Below, in pieces: positions 55,388 through 64,000 of a stretch of 64,000 bases of DNA. The notes under the pieces were generated by a model, which searched no databases, was not told the origin of the DNA, and worked only from the letters and a program-made list of their open reading frames with translations. Location: contig JASGIT010000001.1 of the NCBI GenBank assembly GCA_047601665.1, positions 558,001-622,000 of the forward strand, in the 5' to 3' direction. The first letter of the stretch is position 1. Each line of letters begins with the position of its first letter. This DNA comes from JASGIT01 sp047601665 (GTDB lineage: Bacteria > Pseudomonadota > Gammaproteobacteria > Burkholderiales > Burkholderiaceae_C). The translations under genes were made by a program, and so were the position numbers.

Positions 55388-56437
55388 ATCGTCGTATTCG
55401 TAGCAGTGTTCGAACACTTCCTTGAGCCGGTGTTCCCAGCGGTGCTTGTCGGCGTTGCCCGCGAAGCTGGCCTCGAAGCTGTTCCACGCCAGGTGGTAGG
55501 CGTGCTTCGCGGTCAGGCCGGTGGCGGCGAAGACCTGGGTGAAGTTCTCATTGATGTAGCCGCCGAAGTAGGCCGGGTCGTCGGAGTTGACGGTGGCGGC
55601 CAGGCCAGCGTCGAGCAGCCTGCCGAGGTTGTGGTCGGCGAGGTTGGGGAACACGCAGAGTTTCTGGTTGGACAGCGGGCACACGGTGAGCGGGATGCGC
55701 TCGCTGGCCAGCCGCCGCATCAGCGCCGCGTCGTGCACGGCCTGCACGCCGTGGTCGATGCGCTCGACCTTCAGCACGTCGAGCGCGCTCCAGATATAGG
55801 CGGGCGGCCCTTCCTCGCCCGCGTGGGCGACGAGGTGCAGGCCCAGTTCGCGGCAGCGCGCGAACACGCGGGCGAACTTCTCGGGCGGGTGGCCGACCTC
55901 GCTGCTGTCCAGCCCCACGCCGACGATCTTGTCGAGCAGCGGCTGGGCCTGCTCCAGCGTGGCGAAGGCGTCTTCCTCGCTCAGGTGGCGCAGGAAGCAC
56001 AGGATCAGCGTGGCGCTGATGCCCCGCTCCGTGCGCGCGTCCTCGCAGGCGCGGTGCAGGCCGTTGACCACCGTCTCGATCGGCACGCCGCGCGCGGTGT
56101 GCGTCTGCGGGTCAAAGAAGATTTCGGCGTGCGCTACGTTATCCATAGCTGCCCGCGCAAGGTAGGCGCGGGCCATGTCGTAAAAGTCCTGCTCATGCAG
56201 GAGCACGCTGGCGCCCGCGTAGTAGATGTCGAGGAAGCTCTGCAGGTTGGTGAAGGCGTAGGCGCGGCGCAGGTCTTCCACGCTCGCGTAGGGCAGCGGC
56301 ACGCCGTTGCGCTGGGCCAGCGCGAAGATGAGTTCGGGCTCCAGCGAGCCTTCGATGTGGATGTGCAGTTCGGCCTTGGGCATGGCGCGCAGCAGCGCGG
56401 GCAGGCGGCTGGCGGGAACGGGGGGGACTTTGAACAT
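55385..56437 (-). CDS. add: Adenosine/adenine deaminase
   Basis: A 350-residue metal-dependent deaminase: KAELHIHIEGSLEP with H25 and H27, HAGEEGPP, RIDHGVQAVHD and NSDDPAYFGGY. HAGEEGPPAYIW and the SFLDIYYAGASVL stretch resemble the branch shown to prefer adenine (such as Pseudomonas PA0148) more than classic adenosine deaminase, so product hypoxanthine or inosine is open. Codons for AAMDNVA (about 56137-56157) are unusually AT-rich and look like the repeat end. Confidence 0.88.
   Translation of the reverse strand: MFKVPPVPASRLPALLRAMPKAELHIHIEGSLEPELIFALAQRNGVPLPYASVEDLRRAYAFTNLQSFLDIYYAGASVLLHEQDFYDMARAYLARAAMDNVAHAEIFFDPQTHTARGVPIETVVNGLHRACEDARTERGISATLILCFLRHLSEEDAFATLEQAQPLLDKIVGVGLDSSEVGHPPEKFARVFARCRELGLHLVAHAGEEGPPAYIWSALDVLKVERIDHGVQAVHDAALMRRLASERIPLTVCPLSNQKLCVFPNLADHNLGRLLDAGLAATVNSDDPAYFGGYINENFTQVFAATGLTAKHAYHLAWNSFEASFAGNADKHRWEHRLKEVFEHCYEYDD
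56143..56173. repeat. Possible repeat-derived segment inside add
   Basis: CATAGCTGCCCGCGC...GCGCGGGCC forms a short inverted repeat resembling the CATAGCTGCCAGCGC end of copies 5 and 7. Protein length is unchanged compared with the family, so this may be chance or gene conversion. Confidence 0.3.
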
Positions 56438-56470
56438 CAGCGGACTCCGGTGAGGGGCATGTCCGCATTG

Positions 56471-57775
56471 TTACCGTTGTGCGGCCCCCGCGTCACGGTC
56501 CGTCAGCGTGCCGAGGAAGGCGACGATGTCCCGGATTTCGCGCTCCGTCAGCGACGGCTTGCCGGGCCGCTGGGCCTCGAAGGGCGCTTCGCGGTTCACG
56601 TTGTCGCGGTAGCGCGCGGGCAGGTCGTCGGGCTGGCCGGCCTTGCCGTAGTAGCGGGCGGGGTGCGCGTCGCGGTCGGCGTAGAAGCGCACGGCGTCCG
56701 CCAGGGTGTGGAAGCGCCCGTTGTGGAAGAACACCCGGCGCGTGGCCACGTTGCGCAGCGTGGGGGTCTTGAACAGGCCGCAGTACTCGGGGTGGCCGGC
56801 CAGGTCGGTGCGCAGCGGGCCGCACAGGCCCAGGTCGTAGTACGCGGGGTCGGCATTGGCGGCGATCTCGCGGTTGCGCGGCATGGCCAGCGCGATCAGG
56901 CCCCGGTCGGTGAACTGCGGGAACGCTCCGCGCTTGATGGCGCTGACGTGGCACTCCGCGCAGTTGCCGCGCTGCGGGTCGTTGAACAGCGCCAGGCCGC
57001 GCTGCTCGCTGGCCGTCAGCTGCGCCTGGCCGCGCAGGTAGCCGTCGTAGCGGCTGCTGTAGGGGTAGAAGTCCGCCGGGCTTTGCTGGAACACCTCCAG
57101 CGCCAGCAGCAGGCCGTTCCAGGCCCGCTTCGGATCGTCGAACACGTGGGGGCCGAAGGCGGCGCGCAGGGCGGAGGCAGAGGGCGAGGCGGCGAGCCGC
57201 GCCACGGCGGCGGCCTCGTCGGCGTTGCCCATCTCGAAGGGCGAGAGCAGCGGCAGCGCCGCCTGCGCGTGGGCCGAGTTGGCGCGGCCGTCCCAGGTCC
57301 AGCCGCCGACGGGGCCCTGGTCGATGCTGTCGTCGCCTTCGTTTTCGGCGTAGTGCGCGTTGAAGGCGGGCGTGTCCTGCGCGTAGCGCAGCGAGGGCAC
57401 GGCGCGCAGGCCCGACTGCGCCAGGTCGCCGCCGCCGCGCTGCGCGGCCAGTCCGTTGGGCGGGCCGTAGGCATGGGCGGGACTGTGGCACGACGCGCAC
57501 GACTGCCGCCCGGACGCGGACAGCGCCGCGTCGGAAAACAGCGCGCGGCCCAGCGCGGTGAGCGTGGCCGCGTCGGGCGTGCGCTCGAAGCGCGTGCCGT
57601 AGAACGAAGGCGGCGGCGCGGCGTCCGCTGATGGTGCGGGGTCATGGCGCTGGCAGGCCGCCAGCAGCGCGCAGGCGCCGCACACCAGCCAGGTCGTGAT
57701 GCGGAAGAAGGGGCTCACCGGTGTCCGGATGTCAGGCAAAAGGGCGATTGGACGGCAGCGGTGTTGCAGTTTCAT
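56471..57775 (-). CDS. Di-heme cytochrome c peroxidase/MauG family lipoprotein (pair 3)
   Basis: A 434-residue exported protein. It has a long N terminus with a lipobox (LLAAC, Cys41) and heme motifs CASCH (93-97) and CAECH. It shares LSASGRQSCASCHSPAHAYGPPN and KTPTLRNVATRRVFFHNGRFHTL-type blocks with copies 1 and 2 but differs elsewhere, so it is an older relative. It is divergent from phosphoesterase 3 over a 93-base gap with a Pho box-like site. It interrupts the purine gene region. Confidence 0.88.
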   Translation of the reverse strand: MKLQHRCRPIALLPDIRTPVSPFFRITTWLVCGACALLAACQRHDPAPSADAAPPPSFYGTRFERTPDAATLTALGRALFSDAALSASGRQSCASCHSPAHAYGPPNGLAAQRGGGDLAQSGLRAVPSLRYAQDTPAFNAHYAENEGDDSIDQGPVGGWTWDGRANSAHAQAALPLLSPFEMGNADEAAAVARLAASPSASALRAAFGPHVFDDPKRAWNGLLLALEVFQQSPADFYPYSSRYDGYLRGQAQLTASEQRGLALFNDPQRGNCAECHVSAIKRGAFPQFTDRGLIALAMPRNREIAANADPAYYDLGLCGPLRTDLAGHPEYCGLFKTPTLRNVATRRVFFHNGRFHTLADAVRFYADRDAHPARYYGKAGQPDDLPARYRDNVNREAPFEAQRPGKPSLTEREIRDIVAFLGTLTDRDAGAAQR

Positions 57776-57787
57776 GACGCGGCTTCG

Positions 57788-57805
57788 GTGTCATGCCAGG
57801 GTCAC
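57788..57805 (+). promoter_or_regulatory. Pho box-like site between peroxidase 3 and phosphoesterase 3
   Basis: GTGTCAT-GCCA-GGGTCAC: two 7-mers with a 4-base spacer, close to the PhoB consensus CTGTCAT-N4-CTGTCAC. It shares the ending GGTCACATG with the site upstream of phosphoesterase 1. It lies 64 bases before the phosphoesterase start. Confidence 0.55.
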
Positions 57806-57868
57806 ATGGGCGCGCCACATTTCCGGGCGGAAGCAACCACTCATAACAGCCCCAAGAGGAAACCTCCC

Positions 57869-59539
57869 ATGTCTTTCACCAAGCTCTACAAGCTCTCGCC
57901 CGTCGCGCTGGCCTGCGCCCTGGCCGCCTGCGGCGGCGGCGACGACAACGGTGGCGCGGTCACCGCGTCGCTGCAGAAGAACGTGCAGAACATCGTCGTC
58001 ATCTATGCCGAGAACCGCTCGTTCGACAACCTGTACGGCGGCTTCCCCGGCGCCAACGGCCTCGGCACCGTGCTGGACGCCAACGGCAAGCCCACCGGCG
58101 CCTACGTGCCGCAGAAGGACCGCGACGGCAAGACCGTGCTCGCCACGCTGCCGCAGACCTGGGGCGGCGTGACCATGCCGGGCCAGGCCCAGGTCGTCAC
58201 CCAGGCGCAGAGCGCGGGCCTGGCCAACGCGCCCTTCCGCGTGGAGACCGCCTTCCAGCAAAGCGCGGGCGTGACGCTGGACAAGAGCACCGTCACGCGC
58301 GACCTGTACCACCGCTTCTACGAGAACCAGATGCAGATCAACGGCGGCAAGAACGACATGTTCGCCGCCTATGCCGACGCGGGTGGCCTGACCATGGGCC
58401 ACTTCGACTACAGCGGCTCGGCCCTGTACAAGCTGGCGCAGCAGTACGTGCTGGCCGACAACTTCTTCCAGGGCGCGTTCGGCGGCTCATTCCTGAACCA
58501 CCAGTACCTGGTGTGCGCCTGCGCGCCCGAATACCCGAACGCCGACACGGCGGCCGCCAAGCCCAGCATCACCGTGCTGGACAAGGACGGCAGCGGCAAC
58601 TGGCTGCCGCGCCTGACGCAGACCGCCGCCAGCCCCGCCTCGGCCATGGACGGCCCGCCCGCCTTCGTGAAGAGCGGCAACCTCACGCCGGCCAACTACT
58701 TCGGCGACGGCAAGTTCTACGCCGTCAACACCATGCAGCCGCCCTACCAGCCCAGCGGCAATGCGCCGGCCTCTGCGGATGCGGCGGCCTACGCCACCTC
58801 CGCCAGCGCCACCACGCTGCCGCCGCAGACGCAACAGAACATCGGCGACCTGCTGAACGCCAAGGGCGTGAGCTGGACCTGGTACGGCGGCGCCTGGAAC
58901 GCCGCGCTGGCCGACGGTATGCAGGACCCGGCGGCCAAGCGCTCGGTGATCTACGCGGGCGACGCCAACGGCGTGGCCACGGCCTCGGCGGTGGACTTCC
59001 AGCCGCACCACCAGCCCTTCAACTACTACGCCAACATGGACCCGGCCACGCACGCCGCCGACCGCAAGGCGCACATGAAGGACTACACCGACCTGGTGGC
59101 CCAGGCGCAGGCCGGCACGCTGCCCGCCGTGAGCTTCTACAAGCCCGAGGGCCTGTACAACCAGCACGAGGGCTACGCCAACCTGGCCGATGGCGACGCC
59201 AAGATCGCCGACCTGGTGCAGAAGCTCCAGGCCAGCCCGCAGTGGAAGAACATGGTCATCGTCATCACCTATGACGAATTCGGCGGCGTGTGGGACCACG
59301 TGGCGCCCCCGAAGGCCGACCTGATCGGCCCCGGCACACGCATTCCGGCGCTCATCGTCTCGCCGCTGGCCAAGAAGGGCACGGTGGACCACACGCAGTA
59401 CGACACCGCCTCGGTGCTGCGCCTCATCACGCGCCGCTTCGGGCTCGACACCCTGCCCGGCCTGAAGAAGCGCGACGACGCCCTCAAGGCCAACGGCCAG
59501 CCGTCCATGGGCGACCTGACCAACGCGCTGGCGCTGTAA
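57869..59539 (+). CDS. AcpA-type acid phosphatase/phosphoesterase lipoprotein (pair 3)
   Basis: A 556-residue exported phosphoesterase, longer than copies 1 and 2 and closer to AcpA acid phosphatase. Lipobox LAAC followed by GGGDDNGG. Active-site region NIVVIYAENRSFDNLYGGFPG, then DLYHRFYENQMQINGGKNDMF-type residues, HQPFNYYANM, and C-terminal ITYDEFGGVWDHVAPPKAD. It would hydrolyse phosphate monoesters outside the cytoplasm. The start has AAGAGGAAA upstream. Divergent from its peroxidase partner. Confidence 0.9.
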   Translation: MSFTKLYKLSPVALACALAACGGGDDNGGAVTASLQKNVQNIVVIYAENRSFDNLYGGFPGANGLGTVLDANGKPTGAYVPQKDRDGKTVLATLPQTWGGVTMPGQAQVVTQAQSAGLANAPFRVETAFQQSAGVTLDKSTVTRDLYHRFYENQMQINGGKNDMFAAYADAGGLTMGHFDYSGSALYKLAQQYVLADNFFQGAFGGSFLNHQYLVCACAPEYPNADTAAAKPSITVLDKDGSGNWLPRLTQTAASPASAMDGPPAFVKSGNLTPANYFGDGKFYAVNTMQPPYQPSGNAPASADAAAYATSASATTLPPQTQQNIGDLLNAKGVSWTWYGGAWNAALADGMQDPAAKRSVIYAGDANGVATASAVDFQPHHQPFNYYANMDPATHAADRKAHMKDYTDLVAQAQAGTLPAVSFYKPEGLYNQHEGYANLADGDAKIADLVQKLQASPQWKNMVIVITYDEFGGVWDHVAPPKADLIGPGTRIPALIVSPLAKKGTVDHTQYDTASVLRLITRRFGLDTLPGLKKRDDALKANGQPSMGDLTNALAL

Positions 59540-59553
59540 CCGGGCGGCGGACG

Positions 59554-59585
59554 AAAAAAAGGGCTGCCCGAGGGCAGCCCTTTTT
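59554..59585. terminator. Bidirectional terminator between phosphoesterase 3 and BMP protein
   Basis: GGGCTGCCC/GGGCAGCCC with a two-base GA spacer, flanked by A7 and T5. It serves both convergent genes. Confidence 0.93.
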
Positions 59586-59607
59586 GCTGGGTGGCGCAGA
59601 GCCAGGA

Positions 59608-60768
<1,161 letters not shown>

Positions 60769-60814
60769 GGAGCTTCCTTTAAGGAGAGGGTTGAAACAAC
60801 GAGAAACAAGGATT

Positions 60815-61735
60815 TTAGGAGCCGGGATAGAACGGCTTGCCCAAAGACGCCGGCATATTGATGCGAATCCACGCCGGATTGCGCGAGATCAACGCCAGCA
60901 CCACGATGGTGGCCAGGTACGGCAGCATGGACAGCAGCTGGCTCGCCACCTGCACGCCCGTGGCCTGCAGGTGGAACTGCAGCATGGTCACGCCGCCGAA
61001 CAGGTACGCGCCCAGCAGCACGCGCGCGGGCCGCCAGGTGGCGAAGGTGGTCAGCGCCAGCGCGATCCAGCCGCGCCCGGCCACCATGCCCTCCACCCAC
61101 AGCGGGGTGTAGACGGTGGAGATGTACGCGCCCGCCAGCCCGCACAGCGCGCCGCCCGCCACCACGGCGGCCAGGCGGATGCGGCGCACGGGGTAGCCCA
61201 GCGCGTGGGCGGACTCGGGCGACTCGCCCACCGAGCGCAGCACCAGCCCGGCGCGCGTGCGGTACAGGAACCAGACCAGCCCGCCGGTCAGCAGCATGGC
61301 GACGTACACCAGCGGGTGCTGCTGGAACAGCGCGGGGCCGATGAACGGAATGTCGGCCAGCCCCGGAATGGCGTACTGGGGCAGTTCCGGCAGCTTGGCC
61401 TGCACGTAGTTGATGCCCGCGAAGGCCGAGAAGCCCACGCCGAACAGCGACAGCGCCAGCCCCGTGGCGTACTGGTTGGTGTTGAGCCAGATCACCAGCA
61501 CGCCGAAGATGGCCGCGAGGAAAGCACCCGCCGCCATGCCCGCCGCGAACCCGAGCCAGGTGCTGCCCGTGTGCACCACGGTGGCGAAGCCCGCGATGGC
61601 GGCGCAGAGCATCATGCCCTCGGCCCCCAGGTTGACGATGCCCGACTTCTCGTTGATCAGCAGGCCCAGCGCCGCCAGGGCCAGCACGGTACCGGCGCTC
61701 AGCGTGGAGCCGAGCAGCAATGCGTAGGCTTCCAT
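60815..61735 (-). CDS. BMP-type ABC transporter permease (NupQ/YufQ-like)
   Basis: A 306-residue inner-membrane permease of the branched-chain-amino-acid-type superfamily, with about ten hydrophobic segments. Conserved NEKSGIVNLGAEGMMLCAA near the N terminus and GYPVRRIRLAAVVAGGALCGLAGAY in the middle. The ATG at 61735 overlaps the stop of the upstream permease (TGATG) and has GGGAGG six bases upstream; the GTG at 61738 is a less likely start. Third membrane part of the transporter. Confidence 0.9.
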   Translation of the reverse strand: MEAYALLLGSTLSAGTVLALAALGLLINEKSGIVNLGAEGMMLCAAIAGFATVVHTGSTWLGFAAGMAAGAFLAAIFGVLVIWLNTNQYATGLALSLFGVGFSAFAGINYVQAKLPELPQYAIPGLADIPFIGPALFQQHPLVYVAMLLTGGLVWFLYRTRAGLVLRSVGESPESAHALGYPVRRIRLAAVVAGGALCGLAGAYISTVYTPLWVEGMVAGRGWIALALTTFATWRPARVLLGAYLFGGVTMLQFHLQATGVQVASQLLSMLPYLATIVVLALISRNPAWIRINMPASLGKPFYPGS

Positions 61736-62808
61736 CACTGGCCTCCCTTTTTAGAACCAACCCACCGCACGCGGTAGGCAATCAGCGTGTCGCAGGCCAG
61801 CAGCGTGAACAGCAGCAGGCCCTGGAACACGCCCGTGAGCGACTTGGGCAGGCCCAGGCGCGACTGCGCGATTTCGCCGCCGATGTAGAACATGCTCATG
61901 AGCACGGCGGAGAACACCATGCCCACCGGGTGCAGCCGCCCGACGAAGGCGACGATGATGGCCGCGAAGCCGTAGCCCATGGGCACGTAGGGCGTCAGCT
62001 GCCCCAGCGGCCCGGCCACCTCCAGCGCCCCGGCCAGGCCCGCCGCGCCGCCCGAGACCAGCAGCGCCACCCACAGCGCCTTGCGCGAGGAGAAGCCCGC
62101 GTAGCGCGCCGCCGCCGGGGCCAGCCCGCCGACCTGCTGCGCGAAGCCCGCGCGCGTGCGGAACAGGAACACCCACAGCGCCGCCACGCCCGCCAGCGCC
62201 AGCAGCACGCCGATGGACACGCGCGCGCCGGGGTAGAGCTTGGGGATTTGCGTCACGCGCTCGAACATCTTGGTCTGCGGGAAGTTGTAGCCCAGCGGGT
62301 CCTTCCACGGCCCGAAGACCAGGTAGCCCAGCACCAGCGTGGCCACGTAGACCAGCATCAGGCTGACCAGGATTTCGCTCGCGTTGAACTTGTCGCGCAG
62401 CAGCGCGATGATGCCGGCCCACACCATGCCGCCGAGCACGCCCGCGATGAGGATGGCGGGCACGATCCACGGCCCCGTGGTCTTGTCGGCCAGCAGCGCC
62501 ACGCCGCCCGCCGCCACCGCGCCGATCACGTACTGGCCCTCGGCGCCGATGTTCCACACGTTGGAGCGGAAGCACACCGCCAGCCCCAGCGCGATCAGCA
62601 GCAGCGGCGTGGCCTTGATGGCGATCTGGCCCAGCGCGTAGGGGGTCTTGATCGGGTCCCAGAAGAACACCTGCAGGCCGCGCACCGGGTCTTTGCCCAG
62701 GGCGGCGAACAGGGCGATGCCGATCAGCACGGTGATGGCGAGCGCGAGGATGGGCGAGCCGTAGCTCCACAGGCGCGAGGTTTGGGGGCGGGCTTCGAGC
62801 TTAAGCAT
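61735..62808 (-). CDS. BMP-type ABC transporter permease (NupP/YufP-like)
   Basis: A 357-residue permease. FRSNVWNIGAEGQYVIGAVAAGG and GYGFAAIIVAFVGRLHPVGMV are the family patterns; about ten hydrophobic helices are expected. It overlaps the ATPase gene by eight bases and the next permease by one, so all are coupled. It forms a heterodimeric channel with the product of the downstream gene (family knowledge). Confidence 0.9.
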   Translation of the reverse strand: MLKLEARPQTSRLWSYGSPILALAITVLIGIALFAALGKDPVRGLQVFFWDPIKTPYALGQIAIKATPLLLIALGLAVCFRSNVWNIGAEGQYVIGAVAAGGVALLADKTTGPWIVPAILIAGVLGGMVWAGIIALLRDKFNASEILVSLMLVYVATLVLGYLVFGPWKDPLGYNFPQTKMFERVTQIPKLYPGARVSIGVLLALAGVAALWVFLFRTRAGFAQQVGGLAPAAARYAGFSSRKALWVALLVSGGAAGLAGALEVAGPLGQLTPYVPMGYGFAAIIVAFVGRLHPVGMVFSAVLMSMFYIGGEIAQSRLGLPKSLTGVFQGLLLFTLLACDTLIAYRVRWVGSKKGGQ

Positions 62809-64000
62809 GGGCGGCCTCCTGGTTGCCGGCGTTCCACAGGCCGCTCATCCATTCGCCGATGCGCTCCACCGTCGCCTCGCTGCGCGGCACGGAGGGCGAG
62901 AGGTGCCCCTTGGCGATCACGTGCAGCCGGTCGCAGATTTCAAACAATTCGTCCAACTCCTCGCTCAGCACCAGCACGGCGCAGCCGCTGTCGCGCAGCG
63001 CCAGGATTTCGCCGCGTATCAGCGCGGCGGCGCCCACGTCCACGCCCCAGGTGGGCTGCGAGACGATGAACAATTTGGGATTGGCGTCGATCTCGCGGCC
63101 CACGATGAACTTCTGCAGATTGCCGCCCGACAGCGACTTGGCCGCCGCGTTCGGGCCGCCCGCCTTCACGCCGAAGCGCTGGATGATGGAGCGCGCGTGC
63201 GCCTCGATCTGCCCCATGCGCAGCCAGCCGCCCGCGCCCACGGCGTTGTCGCGGGTCAGCAGCAGGTTGTGCGCCAGGCCCATGGTGGGCACCGCCCCAC
63301 GGCCCAGCCGCTCCTCGGGCACGAAGTGCAGGCCCAGGGCGCGGCGCTGGCGCGGGTTCAGGCGGCCCACGCCCTTGCCCACCATGCGGATCATGTCCGG
63401 CGCGGCGCGCGTGTCTTCGCCCGAGAGCGCGTAGAGCAGTTCCTTCTGCCCGTTGCCCGACACGCCCGCGATGCCGACCACCTCGCCCGCGCGCACCTCG
63501 AAGTCCAGGCCGGCCAGGTCCACGCCGAACTGGTCGGCCTTGGGCAGCGCGAGGCCCTGCACGCGCAGCACGGCCTCGCCCACGTGGGCCTCGCGGTGCG
63601 TGAGCGCGGGCGGCTCGGCCCCGATCATCAGGCGCGAGAGCGAGGCGTTCGACTCCTGCGCCGGGTTGCACACGCCCGTCACCTTGCCGCCGCGCAGCAC
63701 GGTGCAGGCGGTGCACAGTGCACGGATTTCGTGCAGCTTGTGGCTGATGTAGAGGATGCTGCAGCCCTCGCTGGCCAGTTGGCGCAGCACCACGAACAGC
63801 TTTTCGACCGCCTGGGGCGTGAGCACCGAGGTGGGCTCGTCGAGGATCAGCAGGCGCGGGTTGGTGAGCAGCGCGCGGATGATCTCCACGCGCTGCATCT
63901 CGCCCACGGAGAGGGTGTGCACGGGGCGCTCGGGGTCGATCTCCAGCCCGTATTCCGCCGCCTTGGCCGTGATGCGGCGCGCCACCTCGGCCAGCGGCAG
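62801..64000 (-). CDS. BMP-type ABC transporter ATP-binding protein (N terminus outside window)
   Basis: The C-terminal 399 codons are visible; the frame stays open to the window end. The first nucleotide-binding domain ends with LSVGEMQRVEIIRALLTNPRLLILDEPTS. The second has a relaxed Walker A (GVSGNGQKELL), the signature LSGGNLQKFIVGREI and the RbsA-like VSQPTWGVDVGAA. This double-domain type energises sugar and nucleoside importers of the NupO/RbsA class. It is the upstream gene of the permease-permease-binding protein operon. Confidence 0.9.
   Translation of the reverse strand: MPLAEVARRITAKAAEYGLEIDPERPVHTLSVGEMQRVEIIRALLTNPRLLILDEPTSVLTPQAVEKLFVVLRQLASEGCSILYISHKLHEIRALCTACTVLRGGKVTGVCNPAQESNASLSRLMIGAEPPALTHREAHVGEAVLRVQGLALPKADQFGVDLAGLDFEVRAGEVVGIAGVSGNGQKELLYALSGEDTRAAPDMIRMVGKGVGRLNPRQRRALGLHFVPEERLGRGAVPTMGLAHNLLLTRDNAVGAGGWLRMGQIEAHARSIIQRFGVKAGGPNAAAKSLSGGNLQKFIVGREIDANPKLFIVSQPTWGVDVGAAALIRGEILALRDSGCAVLVLSEELDELFEICDRLHVIAKGHLSPSVPRSEATVERIGEWMSGLWNAGNQEAAHA

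Overview
The window looks like a chromosomal segment of a GC-rich betaproteobacterium of the family Comamonadaceae, most likely Acidovorax-like. The clues are the high GC content, the protein types (a long lysine-rich S20, a DUF3579 protein, a short H-NS family protein) and a dispersed repeat with the core AAGCGCTGGCAGCTAT. I remember that repeat from this family, but I could not run a search to confirm it. I see no rRNA, tRNA, transposase, phage gene or CRISPR array. Both ends cut through genes: a PepSY membrane protein on the left and a BMP-type ABC transporter ATPase on the right. No stretch longer than 300 bases lacks a gene.

Layout. 1-12.9 kb: PepSY protein, SirB1-like protein, murJ, rpsT, a GlxA-type regulator divergent from a thioesterase/MFS pair, DUF3579, argD-argF, and a Fur-box-linked feoA-feoB-small Cys-rich protein operon divergent from a YkgJ-type gene. 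13-26.2 kb: a long minus-strand block headed by a divergent MocR-type regulator: gabT, gabD-like dehydrogenase, C-N hydrolase, a 966-residue Orn/Lys/Arg-decarboxylase homologue, an ATP-grasp enzyme, a C45 (penicillin acyltransferase-like) enzyme, a DctA symporter and an amino-acid binding protein. This looks like amine/GABA metabolism with an unusual ligase plus acyltransferase core. 26.2-35.3 kb: two closely similar pairs of an AcpA-like phosphoesterase and a di-heme peroxidase, in opposite orientation, flank an MCP, tyrB and kynB. The second pair sits where kynU and kynA might be expected, and a 42-codon relic resembling the kynA 3' end follows it. 35.4-41.2 kb: a heavy-metal-type RND efflux operon (adaptor, pump, outer-membrane channel). 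41.2-52.7 kb: mostly housekeeping genes (MFS, FAD monooxygenase, acnA, H-NS family, CorC-like, apaH, rhlE-like, ypfJ, pcp, dcd). 52.7-64 kb: purine salvage (guanine deaminase, adenine/adenosine deaminase, BMP-type nucleoside ABC transporter), interrupted by a third, divergent phosphoesterase/peroxidase pair.

Two systems stand out. First, the phosphoesterase and di-heme peroxidase are paired three times in 33 kb. Candidate Pho boxes (two 7-mers with a 4-base spacer) lie upstream of pairs 1 and 3 but not pair 2, so this may be a phosphate-starvation extracytoplasmic module with an undescribed redox partner. Second, the decarboxylase/ATP-grasp/C45 operon has no obvious textbook counterpart.

The dispersed repeat occurs at least seven times. 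It lies between convergent genes, between operon segments, supplies the stop codons of kynB and an MFS gene, ends at the ribosome binding site of a dehydrogenase gene, and is inserted in frame in argF.
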